This document shows, piece by piece, positions 1-7,549 of a stretch of 64,000 nt of DNA. The number at the start of each line of letters is the position of its first letter. The first letter of the stretch is position 1. A model generated the notes under the pieces. That model had not been told where the DNA came from. It saw nothing but the letters and a program-made list of their open reading frames with translations, and made no database searches. Made by a program: the position numbers and the translations under genes. The stretch is from [Mycobacterium] stephanolepidis (GTDB taxonomy: Bacteria; Actinomycetota; Actinomycetes; Mycobacteriales; Mycobacteriaceae), in NCBI RefSeq assembly GCF_002356335.1, contig NZ_AP018165.1, forward strand, positions 620,001 through 684,000. Reading direction: 5' to 3'.

Positions 1-1
1 G

Positions 2-115
2 TTCCCTGAATATCGGATTGATCCGATGGGCTTCGGTGAGCACCGTGTGGGCCTGCAGAAGTTCATGGACCGCCTCAACAAGGTGCTGCCGCTGTGGCTG
101 AAGTACGGCTCGTGA
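2..115 (+). CDS. C-terminal end of an unidentified protein (partial)
   Basis: An open frame enters from the left edge and stops at TGA 113-115, giving the last 37 residues of a protein rich in Arg, Lys and Leu, with the ending [10 protein letters not shown] do not recognise the family from this fragment and see no catalytic motif. The stop codon overlaps the GTG start of the next gene by four bases (GTGA), so the two genes are probably translationally coupled and in one operon. Confidence 0.55.
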   Translation, partial: FPEYRIDPMGFGEHRVGLQKFMDRLNKVLPLWLKYGS

Positions 116-459
116 CTGTCGGTGAATCCGTTGGCGCCGAACCTGATTACCGATTCACGCTCGCCAACGAGCGGACATATCTCGCGTGGGTGCGTACCTC
201 GCTGGCGCTCATCGCCAGCGGGGTAGCCCTCATGCAGTTCGTTCCCGAGTTCTGGATTCCGGGTGCCCGACATGTGGTGAGCATCCTGCTGGTGACCACG
301 GGCGGTCTGTTGGCGATGGCGGCCGCGCGACGTCGGCGCCGGGTGTAGGACGCGATGCGCCGCGATGCCGACCTGCCGCCGAGCCACATGCCGACCTTCC
401 TCAGCGTTCTGCTGCTGGGGATGGTCGTGCTGCTGGTGGCGCTGCTGGTCAAGGGCTAG
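112..459 (+). pseudogene. DUF202 (YidH-type) membrane protein gene split by an in-frame amber codon
   Basis: The first part (GTG 112 to TAG 346-348) encodes the family hallmark [20 protein letters not shown] and two membrane helices, ending in an Arg-rich stretch. After the TAG the same frame continues without a gap (GAC GCG ATG from 349) into MRRDADLPPSHMP, a third hydrophobic helix and a TAG at 457-459. DUF202 proteins normally have this arrangement in one chain of about 110 residues, and a polar residue such as Gln is usual at the stop position, so a CAG-to-TAG change is the simplest explanation. It may be a pseudogene, a translated 78-residue truncation, or two polypeptides (the second starting at ATG 355). 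The gene overlaps the preceding stop codon by four bases. Function of the family is unknown. Confidence 0.7.
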
Positions 460-533
460 GGATGTACCGGGCCGCGCCGGTGGGCTCCGAACATGTCATC
501 GACGAAGACCGCTAAGCTGTTCGACGTTCCATC

Positions 534-608
534 GCCTCCGTAGCTCAGTGGTAGAGCACCCGCCTTGTAAGCGGAAGGTCGTCAGTTCAATCCTGACCGG
601 GGGCTCCA
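534..608 (+). tRNA. tRNA-Thr (anticodon TGT)
   Basis: A full cloverleaf can be drawn. The acceptor arm pairs 534-540 (GCCTCCG) with 598-604 (CGGGGGC), with one G-T pair. The D arm has GCTC and GAGC, the anticodon loop is CTTGTAA with anticodon TGT, and the T arm pairs GTCAG with CTGAC around TTCAATC. The discriminator T605 is followed by an encoded CCA at 606-608. The outermost pair of the anticodon stem is mismatched (C-A). TGT reads ACA threonine codons. Confidence 0.96.
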
Positions 609-650
609 CAATGTATTCGAGTTGTCAGTACCTGCCCGTAATTTCGACCC

Positions 651-1055
651 ATGAGAACGTGCCTCGGCTGTGGAAGGTCACTTTCCAAGCGCAGTCAGAA
701 GGTCTATTGCGGCAATGCCTGCCAGGCGATGGCCAGGCGCGACGAACGCATCAAACTGTGGCTCGCAACGGGCGAGGCATGGGTCGACGGTCGTCGCGGA
801 CATTACGTCCGTGCGTTTCTCGCCGAGGCTCAATCGGGCTGTTGCGCAATCTGCGGCGGGGCAAGCATCTGGCAAGACTCCCCGCTTGTACTGGTCTTGG
901 ACCATATCGACGGAAACCCGGTCAACAACTGTCGAGAGAATCTGCGACTTGTCTGCCCGAATTGCGACTCGCAACTACCGACCTACAAGAGCCGCAATCG
1001 CGGTAATGGCCGCAGTTTCCGCCGGCAGCGCTACGCCGACGGAAGGTCGTACTAG
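651..1055 (+). CDS. HNH endonuclease-like protein next to tRNA-Thr
   Basis: A 134-residue protein with two zinc-binding modules. The N-terminal one has C4-x2-C7 and C20-x3-C24. The HNH module has C65-x2-C68, then D84-H85 in LDHIDGNPVNN, N97 in ENLRLVCPNC and the final pair C102-x2-C105. A basic C-terminal tail follows. HNH proteins of this size are usually DNA-nicking or cleaving enzymes of phages and mobile elements, and host copies are often stranded beside tRNA genes. The start ATG 651 lies 43 bases after the tRNA and has no clear ribosome site. No integrase, repeats or phage genes are nearby, so it may be a lone remnant or a domesticated gene. Confidence 0.75.
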   Translation: MRTCLGCGRSLSKRSQKVYCGNACQAMARRDERIKLWLATGEAWVDGRRGHYVRAFLAEAQSGCCAICGGASIWQDSPLVLVLDHIDGNPVNNCRENLRLVCPNCDSQLPTYKSRNRGNGRSFRRQRYADGRSY

Positions 1056-1063
1056 CCCGCCCG

Positions 1064-1813
1064 CTATATCTCGCCTTCGATAACCCGCTCGGACCGTATC
1101 GGCCGCGGTGAACTGGATGGCCGGGACGGCCGACGGCGCGGCAGGAAACCGCCCAGCGGACCGACCACGGAGCTGAGTGCCGAGACGGTATCGGTCAGGA
1201 GTTCGATGGTGGGTGTCAGGGCGTCAATGTTGGGTGCCACCTTGGCGGCCGTCTCCGAGAGATTGGCCAGCTGCTGCAGCGGACCGTCTTTGGCGGTGAA
1301 TTTGTCCAGGACGCCCTCTTCGCGCATCAGCCGTTCCAGAATCCCGTCCTCGGCGAGCAGCTGGTCGATCAGCCCTCCCGGGGCGAGCGCCCGGTCCAGG
1401 GCGCCATCCTGTGAGGTCAATCTGTCGACGGGCCCGTCCTTGGCGAAGAGTCGGTCCAGGACACCGCCGGGTTCTGTCAGCCGATCAGCAAGCCCTCCGG
1501 GCGCCATGACGCGCTCCACCGGCCCGCCCGGCCGCAGCGCTCTGCCGAGGGGTTTGTCCTCCTCCATCAGTTCGGCGACCTTCATCGCCGACTGCAGTGG
1601 GCTCTTGCGTCCGGCCATCCCCAGCAGGGATTCGACGGTGCCGACCAGGCCCGCACCCGGGGCGTGCCGCCGTCCGTCGTGTGGCTCCACGTCGGGAAGT
1701 TCAGCGAGGATCTCGCGCCCGGTATCGATCGCCTTGGCGGCGACCGCCAAGCCGGAATCGGCAACGGCCAGCGAAATCCTGAGCGGCGCGGTGATCAGCG
1801 ACACCAGCTTCAT
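1064..1813 (-). CDS. Decapeptide-repeat protein (Rv0756c-like position)
   Basis: A 249-residue protein of unknown function. The N-terminus is amphipathic and Ala-rich. From about residue 88 to 175 there are some nine consecutive 10-residue repeats of the form L-x-x-(P/D/E)-G-x-x-(D/E)-(R/K), for example VMAPGGLADR, LTEPGGVLDR, LFAKDGPVDR, LTSQDGALDR and LLAEDGILER. Hydrophobic positions keep the spacing, suggesting a regular solenoid or short helix-turn array. After the repeats comes a hydrophobic segment around SSVVGPLGGF and a basic, Pro-rich tail. It is divergent from phoP with a short shared upstream region, the same place as Rv0756c in M. tuberculosis. Its promoter may therefore respond to the PhoP site between the two genes. 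No enzyme motif is visible. Confidence 0.75.
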   Translation of the reverse strand: MKLVSLITAPLRISLAVADSGLAVAAKAIDTGREILAELPDVEPHDGRRHAPGAGLVGTVESLLGMAGRKSPLQSAMKVAELMEEDKPLGRALRPGGPVERVMAPGGLADRLTEPGGVLDRLFAKDGPVDRLTSQDGALDRALAPGGLIDQLLAEDGILERLMREEGVLDKFTAKDGPLQQLANLSETAAKVAPNIDALTPTIELLTDTVSALSSVVGPLGGFLPRRRPSRPSSSPRPIRSERVIEGEI

Positions 1814-1855
1814 GGCACAACTCTAGGGCGACTTTGTGCGGTTGGCTGACAATCT

Positions 1856-1885
1856 CCTGTGAAGAACTCACAGGAACCTCACAGC
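1856..1885 (+). promoter_or_regulatory. Probable PhoP operator upstream of phoP
   Basis: Two direct half-sites, TCACAGG at 1868-1874 and TCACAGC at 1879-1885, are separated by exactly four bases. This matches the published mycobacterial PhoP box (two TCACAGC copies with a 4-base spacer, 11-base period). A third, inverted half-site CCTGTGA at 1856-1862 forms a palindrome with the first. The site lies between the divergent repeat-protein gene and phoP, about 35 bases before the phoP start, which fits autoregulation. Confidence 0.7.
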
Positions 1886-1920
1886 GAAGATCCAGCGCAC
1901 CGTAAATTTTGAGGGGAAGA

Positions 1921-2670
1921 TTGTCGGAGGTGAGCATCACGACTGAGACACACCAAGGAACCTTTCCCACCAACGGCACCACCCCCGCCAAGGTGCTGGT
2001 GGTCGACGATGAGTCGAACATTGTCGAGCTGCTCTCGGTCAGTCTCAAATTCCAGGGGTTTGACGTCTATACCGCCGATAGCGGGGCCGCCGCGCTGGAT
2101 CTGGCCCGCACGGTTCGCCCCGATGCGGTGATCCTCGACGTGATGATGCCCGGGATGGACGGGTTTGGTGTCCTGCGTCGCCTACGCGCCGACGGGATCG
2201 ATGCCCCGACGCTGTTCCTGACCGCCCGTGACGGACTGCAGGACAAGATCGCCGGGCTGACACTGGGCGCCGACGACTACGTGACCAAACCGTTCAGCCT
2301 CGAAGAGGTGGTGGCCCGGCTGCGCGTCATCCTGCGCCGATCCGGGATGGGTTCCGAGCCCGCACGCAAGTCGCGGCTCAGCTTCGCCGACATCGAGCTC
2401 GACGAGGACACCCACGAGGTGTGGAAGACCGGCGAGCCCGTCGCGCTCTCGCCCACGGAGTTCACGCTGCTGCGGTACTTCATGATCAATGCGGGCACCG
2501 TGCTCAGTAAGCCGAAGATCCTCGACCACGTGTGGCGTTATGACTTTGGCGGTGATGTGAACGTCGTCGAGTCCTACGTCTCGTATCTGCGGCGCAAGAT
2601 CGACAACGGTGAGAAGCGGCTATTGCATACGCTTCGTGGCGTGGGATACGTATTGCGCGAGCCGCGGTGA
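1921..2670 (+). CDS. phoP: Response regulator PhoP
   Basis: An OmpR-family transcription factor of about 249 residues, partner of the PhoR kinase encoded next. The receiver domain starts with KVLVVDDESN and has the phospho-acceptor D73 in VILDVMMPG and the conserved Lys in DDYVTKPFS. The C-terminal winged helix contains LSPTEFTLLRYF and ends VVESYVSYLRRKI and [12 protein letters not shown], nearly identical to M. tuberculosis PhoP, which controls lipid, pH and virulence genes. I chose TTG 1921 because AGGGGA at 1912-1917 is well placed as ribosome site. GTG 1930 and TTG 1909 are alternatives. The stop overlaps the phoR GTG start by four bases. A PhoP-type box lies just upstream. Confidence 0.93.
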   Translation: MSEVSITTETHQGTFPTNGTTPAKVLVVDDESNIVELLSVSLKFQGFDVYTADSGAAALDLARTVRPDAVILDVMMPGMDGFGVLRRLRADGIDAPTLFLTARDGLQDKIAGLTLGADDYVTKPFSLEEVVARLRVILRRSGMGSEPARKSRLSFADIELDEDTHEVWKTGEPVALSPTEFTLLRYFMINAGTVLSKPKILDHVWRYDFGGDVNVVESYVSYLRRKIDNGEKRLLHTLRGVGYVLREPR

Positions 2671-4166
2671 GTAGCCGCCCCGGCGTTCGTCGGGGTGTAC
2701 CGCTGCGGGTGAGCCTCGTGGTCGGAACCTTGGTTCTGGTTGCGCTGGGGTTGGTGGCATCTGGCATCGCGGTGACTACCACCATGCAGCGCACCATGAT
2801 GAACCGCGCCGATCGCGAGCTGATCGACGCCGCGAATGGGTGGGCGAATCGGCCACCTCCGCCCCCGCCTGCCTTCGACACCAATCGGCATCGGCCCCCG
2901 TCCTTGTTCTTCATCCGCACCACCGATGACCGCGGGCGGGTGGTTATCATGCTCAATGACCGCGCCCGGGCCGACCCGGACCTACCGTTCGACAATGATG
3001 TGGGCGGCCGTCCCGTGACGGTGCGCTCCGCCGACGGCACAACGGAGTGGCGTGCGGTGTCCCGCCACGACGCGATGGGCGGGTACACCACCGTTGCCCG
3101 TGACATCACCGATGTACGCACCACGGCCCGCGACCTATTGTGGTTGCAGGTGGCAATAGGGACCGCCGTGCTGACTGTGCTTGGTATTGCCGGATATTGG
3201 TTGGTGCACCGCAGCCTGCGTCCGCTGGCCGAGGTGGAGGCGACGGCGGCCGATATCGCCGCCGGTCATCTCGATCGCCGCGTACCCGAACGTGATCCGC
3301 GCACCGAGGTGGGCCGATTATCGTTGGCGCTCAATGGAATGCTTGCGCAGATTCAGCGTGCGGTGGCCGACTCGCAGAAGTCCGCGAAGACGGCCCGCAC
3401 CTCCGAGGAACGCATGCGCCGGTTCATCACCGATGCCAGCCATGAATTGCGCACACCCCTGACCACCATCCGCGGCTACGCCGAGCTCTACCGCCAGGGT
3501 GCGGCCACCGACATCGAGCTGGTGCTGGGCCGTATCGAAGGCGAGTCGACCCGTATGGGTCAGCTCGTGGAGGACTTGCTGTTGCTGGCGCGTCTGGACG
3601 CGCATCGGCCCATGGAACAGCGGCTCGTCGACCTGCTGGTGCTGGCCACCGACGCTGTGCACGACGCGAAAGCCACTGCGCCCGAACGTGACGTGGAACT
3701 GGAAGTCTTTGATGGGCCAGGAACCCCGGAGGTCATCGGCGATGAACTGAGGTTGCGTCAGGTGCTGGGCAATCTGGTGAGTAACGCGCTCGGGCACACC
3801 ACGGCGGCTGTCCTGGTCCGGGTGGGCACCGAGGGAGATGACGCCGTCTTGGAAGTCATCGACGCGGGACCGGGTATGACGAAGACCGACGCCGAACGCG
3901 TCTTCGAGCGGTTCTATCGCGCGGACACCTCACGTACCCGCAGTAGCGGCGGCACGGGGCTGGGGCTGTCGATCGTGGATGCCCTGACCGCCGCACATGA
4001 CGGCACGGTCACCGTGCACACCGCGCCGGGTGAGGGCTGCCGTTTCGAGGTGCGGCTGCCGCGCGCCGACATGACGGACGACGACGCCGGCCCGGACGAC
4101 CTGGACGACGTCGAGAGTGCGCCAAAGATCTTGCGGGCTAGTCGATCTCAGCCAGCGCAGCCTTGA
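2667..4166 (+). CDS. phoR: Sensor histidine kinase PhoR
   Basis: A 499-residue membrane kinase that phosphorylates PhoP. It has an N-terminal membrane helix (about residues 12-34), an extracytoplasmic sensor region containing a Pro run near residue 57, a second helix (about 155-175), and a HAMP linker. The dimerisation/phospho-acceptor domain has H259 in [12 protein letters not shown], and the ATP-binding domain has the N box [10 protein letters not shown], a G1 box DAGPGM and G2 box GGTGLGLS. The acidic C-terminal tail is longer than needed for catalysis. GTG start overlaps the phoP stop. The 3' end overlaps the convergent HIT gene by 29 bases. Confidence 0.93.
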   Translation: MSSRPGVRRGVPLRVSLVVGTLVLVALGLVASGIAVTTTMQRTMMNRADRELIDAANGWANRPPPPPPAFDTNRHRPPSLFFIRTTDDRGRVVIMLNDRARADPDLPFDNDVGGRPVTVRSADGTTEWRAVSRHDAMGGYTTVARDITDVRTTARDLLWLQVAIGTAVLTVLGIAGYWLVHRSLRPLAEVEATAADIAAGHLDRRVPERDPRTEVGRLSLALNGMLAQIQRAVADSQKSAKTARTSEERMRRFITDASHELRTPLTTIRGYAELYRQGAATDIELVLGRIEGESTRMGQLVEDLLLLARLDAHRPMEQRLVDLLVLATDAVHDAKATAPERDVELEVFDGPGTPEVIGDELRLRQVLGNLVSNALGHTTAAVLVRVGTEGDDAVLEVIDAGPGMTKTDAERVFERFYRADTSRTRSSGGTGLGLSIVDALTAAHDGTVTVHTAPGEGCRFEVRLPRADMTDDDAGPDDLDDVESAPKILRASRSQPAQP

Positions 4167-4548
4167 TCTTCGCCTGTGCCTCGTCGAGGGATTCCGCCGA
4201 GGCGTTGGGATCGGCGTTCTCGAAGCTGAAATCGGTCAGCGTGAAACCCGGGAAGACGTGCACGTGCAGGTGGGGTACCTCCATCCCGGCGATGATGTAG
4301 CCGGCACGCGGTGCGTCGAACGCCTTGCGGATGGCGCGGCCGACGCGTTGCGCGACGAGGTTGACCTTGGCGAAGACTGCCGCGTCGATGTCCTGCCACT
4401 GGTCGATCTCGGCGCGCGGCACCACCAGGGTGTGGCCCTGGGTGATCGGCGCGATGGTGAGGAACGCGACGACATCCTCGTCCTCGTAGACGAACCGACC
4501 GGGTAGCTCTCCGTTGATGATCTTCGTGAACACACTCGACATGCCCAT
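4138..4548 (-). CDS. HIT family hydrolase
   Basis: A 136-residue histidine-triad protein that probably hydrolyses nucleoside phosphoramidates or dinucleotide polyphosphates. The signature HLHVHVFPG provides the H-x-H-x-H motif with the catalytic middle His. The N-terminus [20 protein letters not shown] and the strand [12 protein letters not shown] are typical of the HINT branch. It lies convergent to phoR, in the same place as Rv0759c of M. tuberculosis, and just downstream of the EamA gene on the same strand (three bases apart), so the two may be cotranscribed. Confidence 0.9.
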   Translation of the reverse strand: MGMSSVFTKIINGELPGRFVYEDEDVVAFLTIAPITQGHTLVVPRAEIDQWQDIDAAVFAKVNLVAQRVGRAIRKAFDAPRAGYIIAGMEVPHLHVHVFPGFTLTDFSFENADPNASAESLDEAQAKIKAALAEID

Positions 4549-4551
4549 AGG

Positions 4552-5526
4552 TTAGTGGGCCGTTCGCGCGGCACAGGTCGCGGACAGTTCACGGGGCGTG
4601 GGGTCGTACGCGTCACCCACATCGGCAGCGGCGGTGACGGGGCGCGCGGTCATGCCGATCAGGCATCCGGTGATCACCACCGCTGCGCCGAGGAGTTCCA
4701 TCGCGGTCGGCCGTTCGCCGAGGACCAACCACGAAGCGGTGATACCGACCACCGGAACCAGCAGCGAGAACGGTGCTACCCGGCTGGCCGGGTAGCGGCC
4801 CATCAGGTACGTCCACAGGCCCAGGCCGACGATGGTGGCGAGCAGCACGATGTACGCCAGGCCGCCGAGGGCGACGAGCCCACTGCGCTCACCGATTGAT
4901 GTCAGGGAGTGCCAGCCGGCGTAGGGCCCTTCGGTGAACGCCGAGAGCGCGAACAGCGGGATCGGCGGTACCACCGACATCCACAGGGTCAGCCGCACGG
5001 GGGTGCGCGGATCGTTGTTGTCTGCCATGGCTTTTCGGCTCGCGATGTTGCCAAACGCCCAGCCGAGAGCGCCGAGCAGCGTCAGGATCACCGGCACCAG
5101 AGCGGCAGAGGCGCCATGCACGGCGCGGTCGGCGGCGATGAGGGCCATACCGCCGACCGCGAGGGTGATCCCCGCGACCTGCAGACGCGACATCCGTTCG
5201 CCGAGTAACAGCACGCCGAGGATCACCGTGAACGGCGCCGAGGCCTGCAACACCAGGGACGCGAGCCCTGTCGGCATCCCGTTTGCCATGGCCAGGAACA
5301 GGAACGCGAACTGGACGGTGCCGAACCCGATCCCGTACAGCAGGAACCATCGCAGCGGCACGTGCGGCAGGGGCACGAACAGGATCACGGGAATCGCCAG
5401 GACCGCGAACCGCAGTCCGGCGAAGAAGATCGGCGGGAAATGCTCGAGCCCGGCGTGGATCGCCACGAAGTTCAGGCCCCACAACACTGCAACTGTCAGT
5501 CCGAGGAGACGGTGCCGGGTTGTCAT
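4552..5526 (-). CDS. EamA/DMT-family transporter, probable metabolite exporter
   Basis: A 324-residue membrane protein with about ten predicted helices arranged as two EamA repeats, typical of drug/metabolite exporters (YdcZ/RhaT superfamily). The first repeat includes AVLWGLNFVAIHAGLEH and FGTVQFAFLFLAMANGMPTG, the second GALGWAFGNIASRKAMA and a final helix pair with SWLVLGERPTAMELLGAAVVITG. The hydrophilic C-terminal 30 residues are an extension. It is divergent from a LysR regulator over a 72-base gap that holds a palindrome, the usual layout for a regulator controlling an exporter. Substrate unknown; amino acids or analogues are plausible by analogy. Confidence 0.88.
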   Translation of the reverse strand: MTTRHRLLGLTVAVLWGLNFVAIHAGLEHFPPIFFAGLRFAVLAIPVILFVPLPHVPLRWFLLYGIGFGTVQFAFLFLAMANGMPTGLASLVLQASAPFTVILGVLLLGERMSRLQVAGITLAVGGMALIAADRAVHGASAALVPVILTLLGALGWAFGNIASRKAMADNNDPRTPVRLTLWMSVVPPIPLFALSAFTEGPYAGWHSLTSIGERSGLVALGGLAYIVLLATIVGLGLWTYLMGRYPASRVAPFSLLVPVVGITASWLVLGERPTAMELLGAAVVITGCLIGMTARPVTAAADVGDAYDPTPRELSATCAARTAH

Positions 5527-5556
5527 GCCGTCGATCCTGCGTAGCCATTCGATTTA

Positions 5557-5576
5557 GCACAATCTAATTAATGTGC
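5557..5576. promoter_or_regulatory. Candidate LysR-type operator between EamA and lysR genes
   Basis: An inverted repeat GCACA at 5557-5561 and TGTGC at 5572-5576 with a 10-base AT-rich spacer lies in the only AT-rich part of the divergent intergenic region. It has the T-N11-A-like form expected for LysR regulators. It is positioned to act on both promoters. Assignment is by position and symmetry only. Confidence 0.4.
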
Positions 5577-5598
5577 ACTATTGATGTAGATTTCCTTC

Positions 5599-6492
5599 AT
5601 GGATGTGCGCCGCCTGCGGATTCTCCGAGAATTTGCCGACCGCGGCACCGTCGGTGAGGTGGCGGACGCGATGCGGCTCACGCCCTCGGCGGTATCGCAG
5701 CAATTGAAGGTCTTGGCGCGGGAGGCCGGTGTGCCGCTGTTACGGCAGGACGGGCGGGGTATCGCACTGACCGAGGCAGGCCGCGCGCTGGTGCTGCGGG
5801 CCGACGAGGTGATTGCCGCGGTCGACCGCGCGGCCGAGGAGATGGTGGCGTATCGGGAGGGAACACAGCCGATCGTGCGGATCGCGTCCTTCCCGTCCGG
5901 TGGGAGCCTGCTGCTGCCCAGGCTGGTGGTCGCGGTGGCCGGTGAGGTCGATGTGCGTCCGGCAGACGAGGACGTGACGTACAGCGAGGCTCCCGGGCTG
6001 TTGACCGAGTACGACATCGTCGTCACCCACCGGGACGAGCGAACCGCCGTGCTGAGTTCTGCCCGGGTGTGGTCGATGACGCTGATGCGTGAGCCCATCG
6101 ATCTGCTGGTGCACAACAATCATCCGCTGGCGGGGCGTGGATCGGTGACTCCGGCCGAGCTGGCCGACGAGACCTGGATCAGTGTCCCGGAGGGGTTTCC
6201 GGTGGACGATGTACTGGTCTCACTCGGGGTGTCGGCGGGTATTCGGCCCCGAGTCCGGTTCCGGTTCAAGGATTTCCAGATTGTCGAGGATATGGTGGCC
6301 CACGGCCATGGCATCGCGCTGATGCCGCGATACGTGAGCCGGAGCCCGCGGGTGGCACGACTGGTCATCCGCGAGGTCCGGGCGGGACGGCTCTACGAGG
6401 TGCTGGTCCGTCCCGGCGCCCAGCATCGGCCGGCGATTGCCGCGGCGATCCGCGGTCTGCAGGACGCGGCGGCGGTACTGGAGTCGGGATAG
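5599..6492 (+). CDS. LysR-family transcriptional regulator
   Basis: A 297-residue regulator. The N-terminal helix-turn-helix reads MDVRRLRILREFADRGTVGEVADAM followed by TPSAVSQQLKVLARE, the classic LysR recognition helix. The remainder is a periplasmic-binding-protein-like effector domain with FPSGGSLLLPRLV and, near the end, MVAHGHGIALMPRYV. The start ATG 5599 follows a short leader containing a TTCC run but no strong ribosome site. It probably controls the divergent exporter gene and itself through the palindrome in the shared 72-base gap. A short hairpin (GGCCG-GTT-CGGCC, 6511-6523) just after the stop could be a terminator. Confidence 0.88.
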   Translation: MDVRRLRILREFADRGTVGEVADAMRLTPSAVSQQLKVLAREAGVPLLRQDGRGIALTEAGRALVLRADEVIAAVDRAAEEMVAYREGTQPIVRIASFPSGGSLLLPRLVVAVAGEVDVRPADEDVTYSEAPGLLTEYDIVVTHRDERTAVLSSARVWSMTLMREPIDLLVHNNHPLAGRGSVTPAELADETWISVPEGFPVDDVLVSLGVSAGIRPRVRFRFKDFQIVEDMVAHGHGIALMPRYVSRSPRVARLVIREVRAGRLYEVLVRPGAQHRPAIAAAIRGLQDAAAVLESG

Positions 6493-6510
6493 TCGCTGGA
6501 GTGTGTGCTC

Positions 6511-6523
6511 GGCCGGTTCGGCC
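6511..6523 (+). terminator. Short GC hairpin after lysR gene
   Basis: A perfect five-base stem (GGCCG/CGGCC) with a GTT loop starts 19 bases after the LysR stop codon. There is no T-tract, which is common for mycobacterial terminators, so its function is uncertain. Confidence 0.3.
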
Positions 6524-6664
6524 TCCTATCCTTCGGCGAGATCTTTGTGAAAACGGACGCAGCGGATACCCGTCCAGAGGGCCGTTGGCATCGAATTACT
6601 CCCAAAGCGCAAGAACGTCGGCTTGATCGGTGTACTTTGCGCACGTTGTCGGTGAGGAGTGTCA

Positions 6665-7549
6665 ATGGCGACCGATAGGTTTGCTCCCGAGGAAGTGGCG
6701 CTGCGCCCACGAAATGTCCATTTTGAGTGGGGGGCCTCGCCGCTGCACTGGATTCCCGGCGATCCGTACGCGTCGCATGTGGTGACGGCGCTCAATTTGT
6801 TCCTGCCGGTGGCTGAGCGCTGGTTCAGCGCGTTGTTGTCCGATGCGCTGGAATACGTGCGGGACGAGCGCCTGCGCGAGGAGATTGTCGGCTTTATCGG
6901 GCAGGAAGCAGTGCATGCGAAGACGGACGATGAAGTCTTGGTCGACTATGTGCGCCGACATGGGATCGATCCGGTGCCGTTCACCCGTCAGCTGGAGTGG
7001 GTCGTGGCTCAATACGGCCATCGTTCGGCACGGGCGAACAGGACGAACCGGCGTAAGGCGCTGGCCTCTGGAACCCATGTGCTATGTGCCGCAGAGCATT
7101 ACACCGGTGTGCTGGGCCATTGGGCACTGAACAATTCATGGGGCGAGATGAACGCCGACCCTATGTTGTGCGACCTGTACCGGTGGCATGGAGCCGAAGA
7201 GGTGGAACACCGGCACGTCTCGTACAACGTGGCGAAGTATTTCGGCATGGACTATCTCGCCCAAGTCGTATCGGGGGTCATGGTCAGCGTTGTCTTCTTC
7301 GTCATGCTGCTGCGCGGCACCAGGTTTCTTGTCCACGAAGATCCGGCGTTGCCAAATATCGGCTATGTCCGGCTTTTGTGGAAGCTGCGCGCCTCCGGGC
7401 GACGTGGTGCGGTGCCCGCTGCCGGATACATGGCGCGCAGCGGACTCCGGCTGCTTAAACGCGACTACAGCCCGGTGGATGAGGGCAGCACTGCACAGGC
7501 GATCGCCTACCTGGCCACGTCCCCGGCGGCACGCTTTCTCCATGACTAA
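6665..7549 (+). CDS. PF10118 'metal-dependent hydrolase'; probable di-iron oxygenase
   Basis: A 294-residue protein of the family usually named metal-dependent hydrolase. The sequence shows a ferritin-like ligand set instead: E51 in VAERWF, E81-x-x-H84 in GQEAVHA, E144 in AAEHYT and E179-x-x-H182 in EEVEHRH, that is E, ExxH, E, ExxH on four successive helices, as in di-iron carboxylate enzymes. A hydrophobic segment VVSGVMVSVVFFVMLLRG (about 207-224) may anchor it to the membrane. ATG 6665 is chosen because GAGGAG at 6654-6659 is well placed; GTG 6659 is the alternative. Its last eight bases overlap the start of a ferredoxin-reductase gene, an obvious electron donor. Family membership is recognised; the oxygenase role is inferred. 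Confidence 0.8.
   Translation: MATDRFAPEEVALRPRNVHFEWGASPLHWIPGDPYASHVVTALNLFLPVAERWFSALLSDALEYVRDERLREEIVGFIGQEAVHAKTDDEVLVDYVRRHGIDPVPFTRQLEWVVAQYGHRSARANRTNRRKALASGTHVLCAAEHYTGVLGHWALNNSWGEMNADPMLCDLYRWHGAEEVEHRHVSYNVAKYFGMDYLAQVVSGVMVSVVFFVMLLRGTRFLVHEDPALPNIGYVRLLWKLRASGRRGAVPAAGYMARSGLRLLKRDYSPVDEGSTAQAIAYLATSPAARFLHD

Noticed and set aside
355..459. Separate 34-residue gene after the DUF202 stop
   Set aside because: It is in the same frame as the DUF202 gene and completes that family, so a split gene is more likely than an independent one.
365..1006. 213-residue open frame running through tRNA-Thr and the HNH gene
   Set aside because: It reads through a tRNA gene and its product is Arg/Cys/Ser-rich without motifs; the HNH frame explains the region better.
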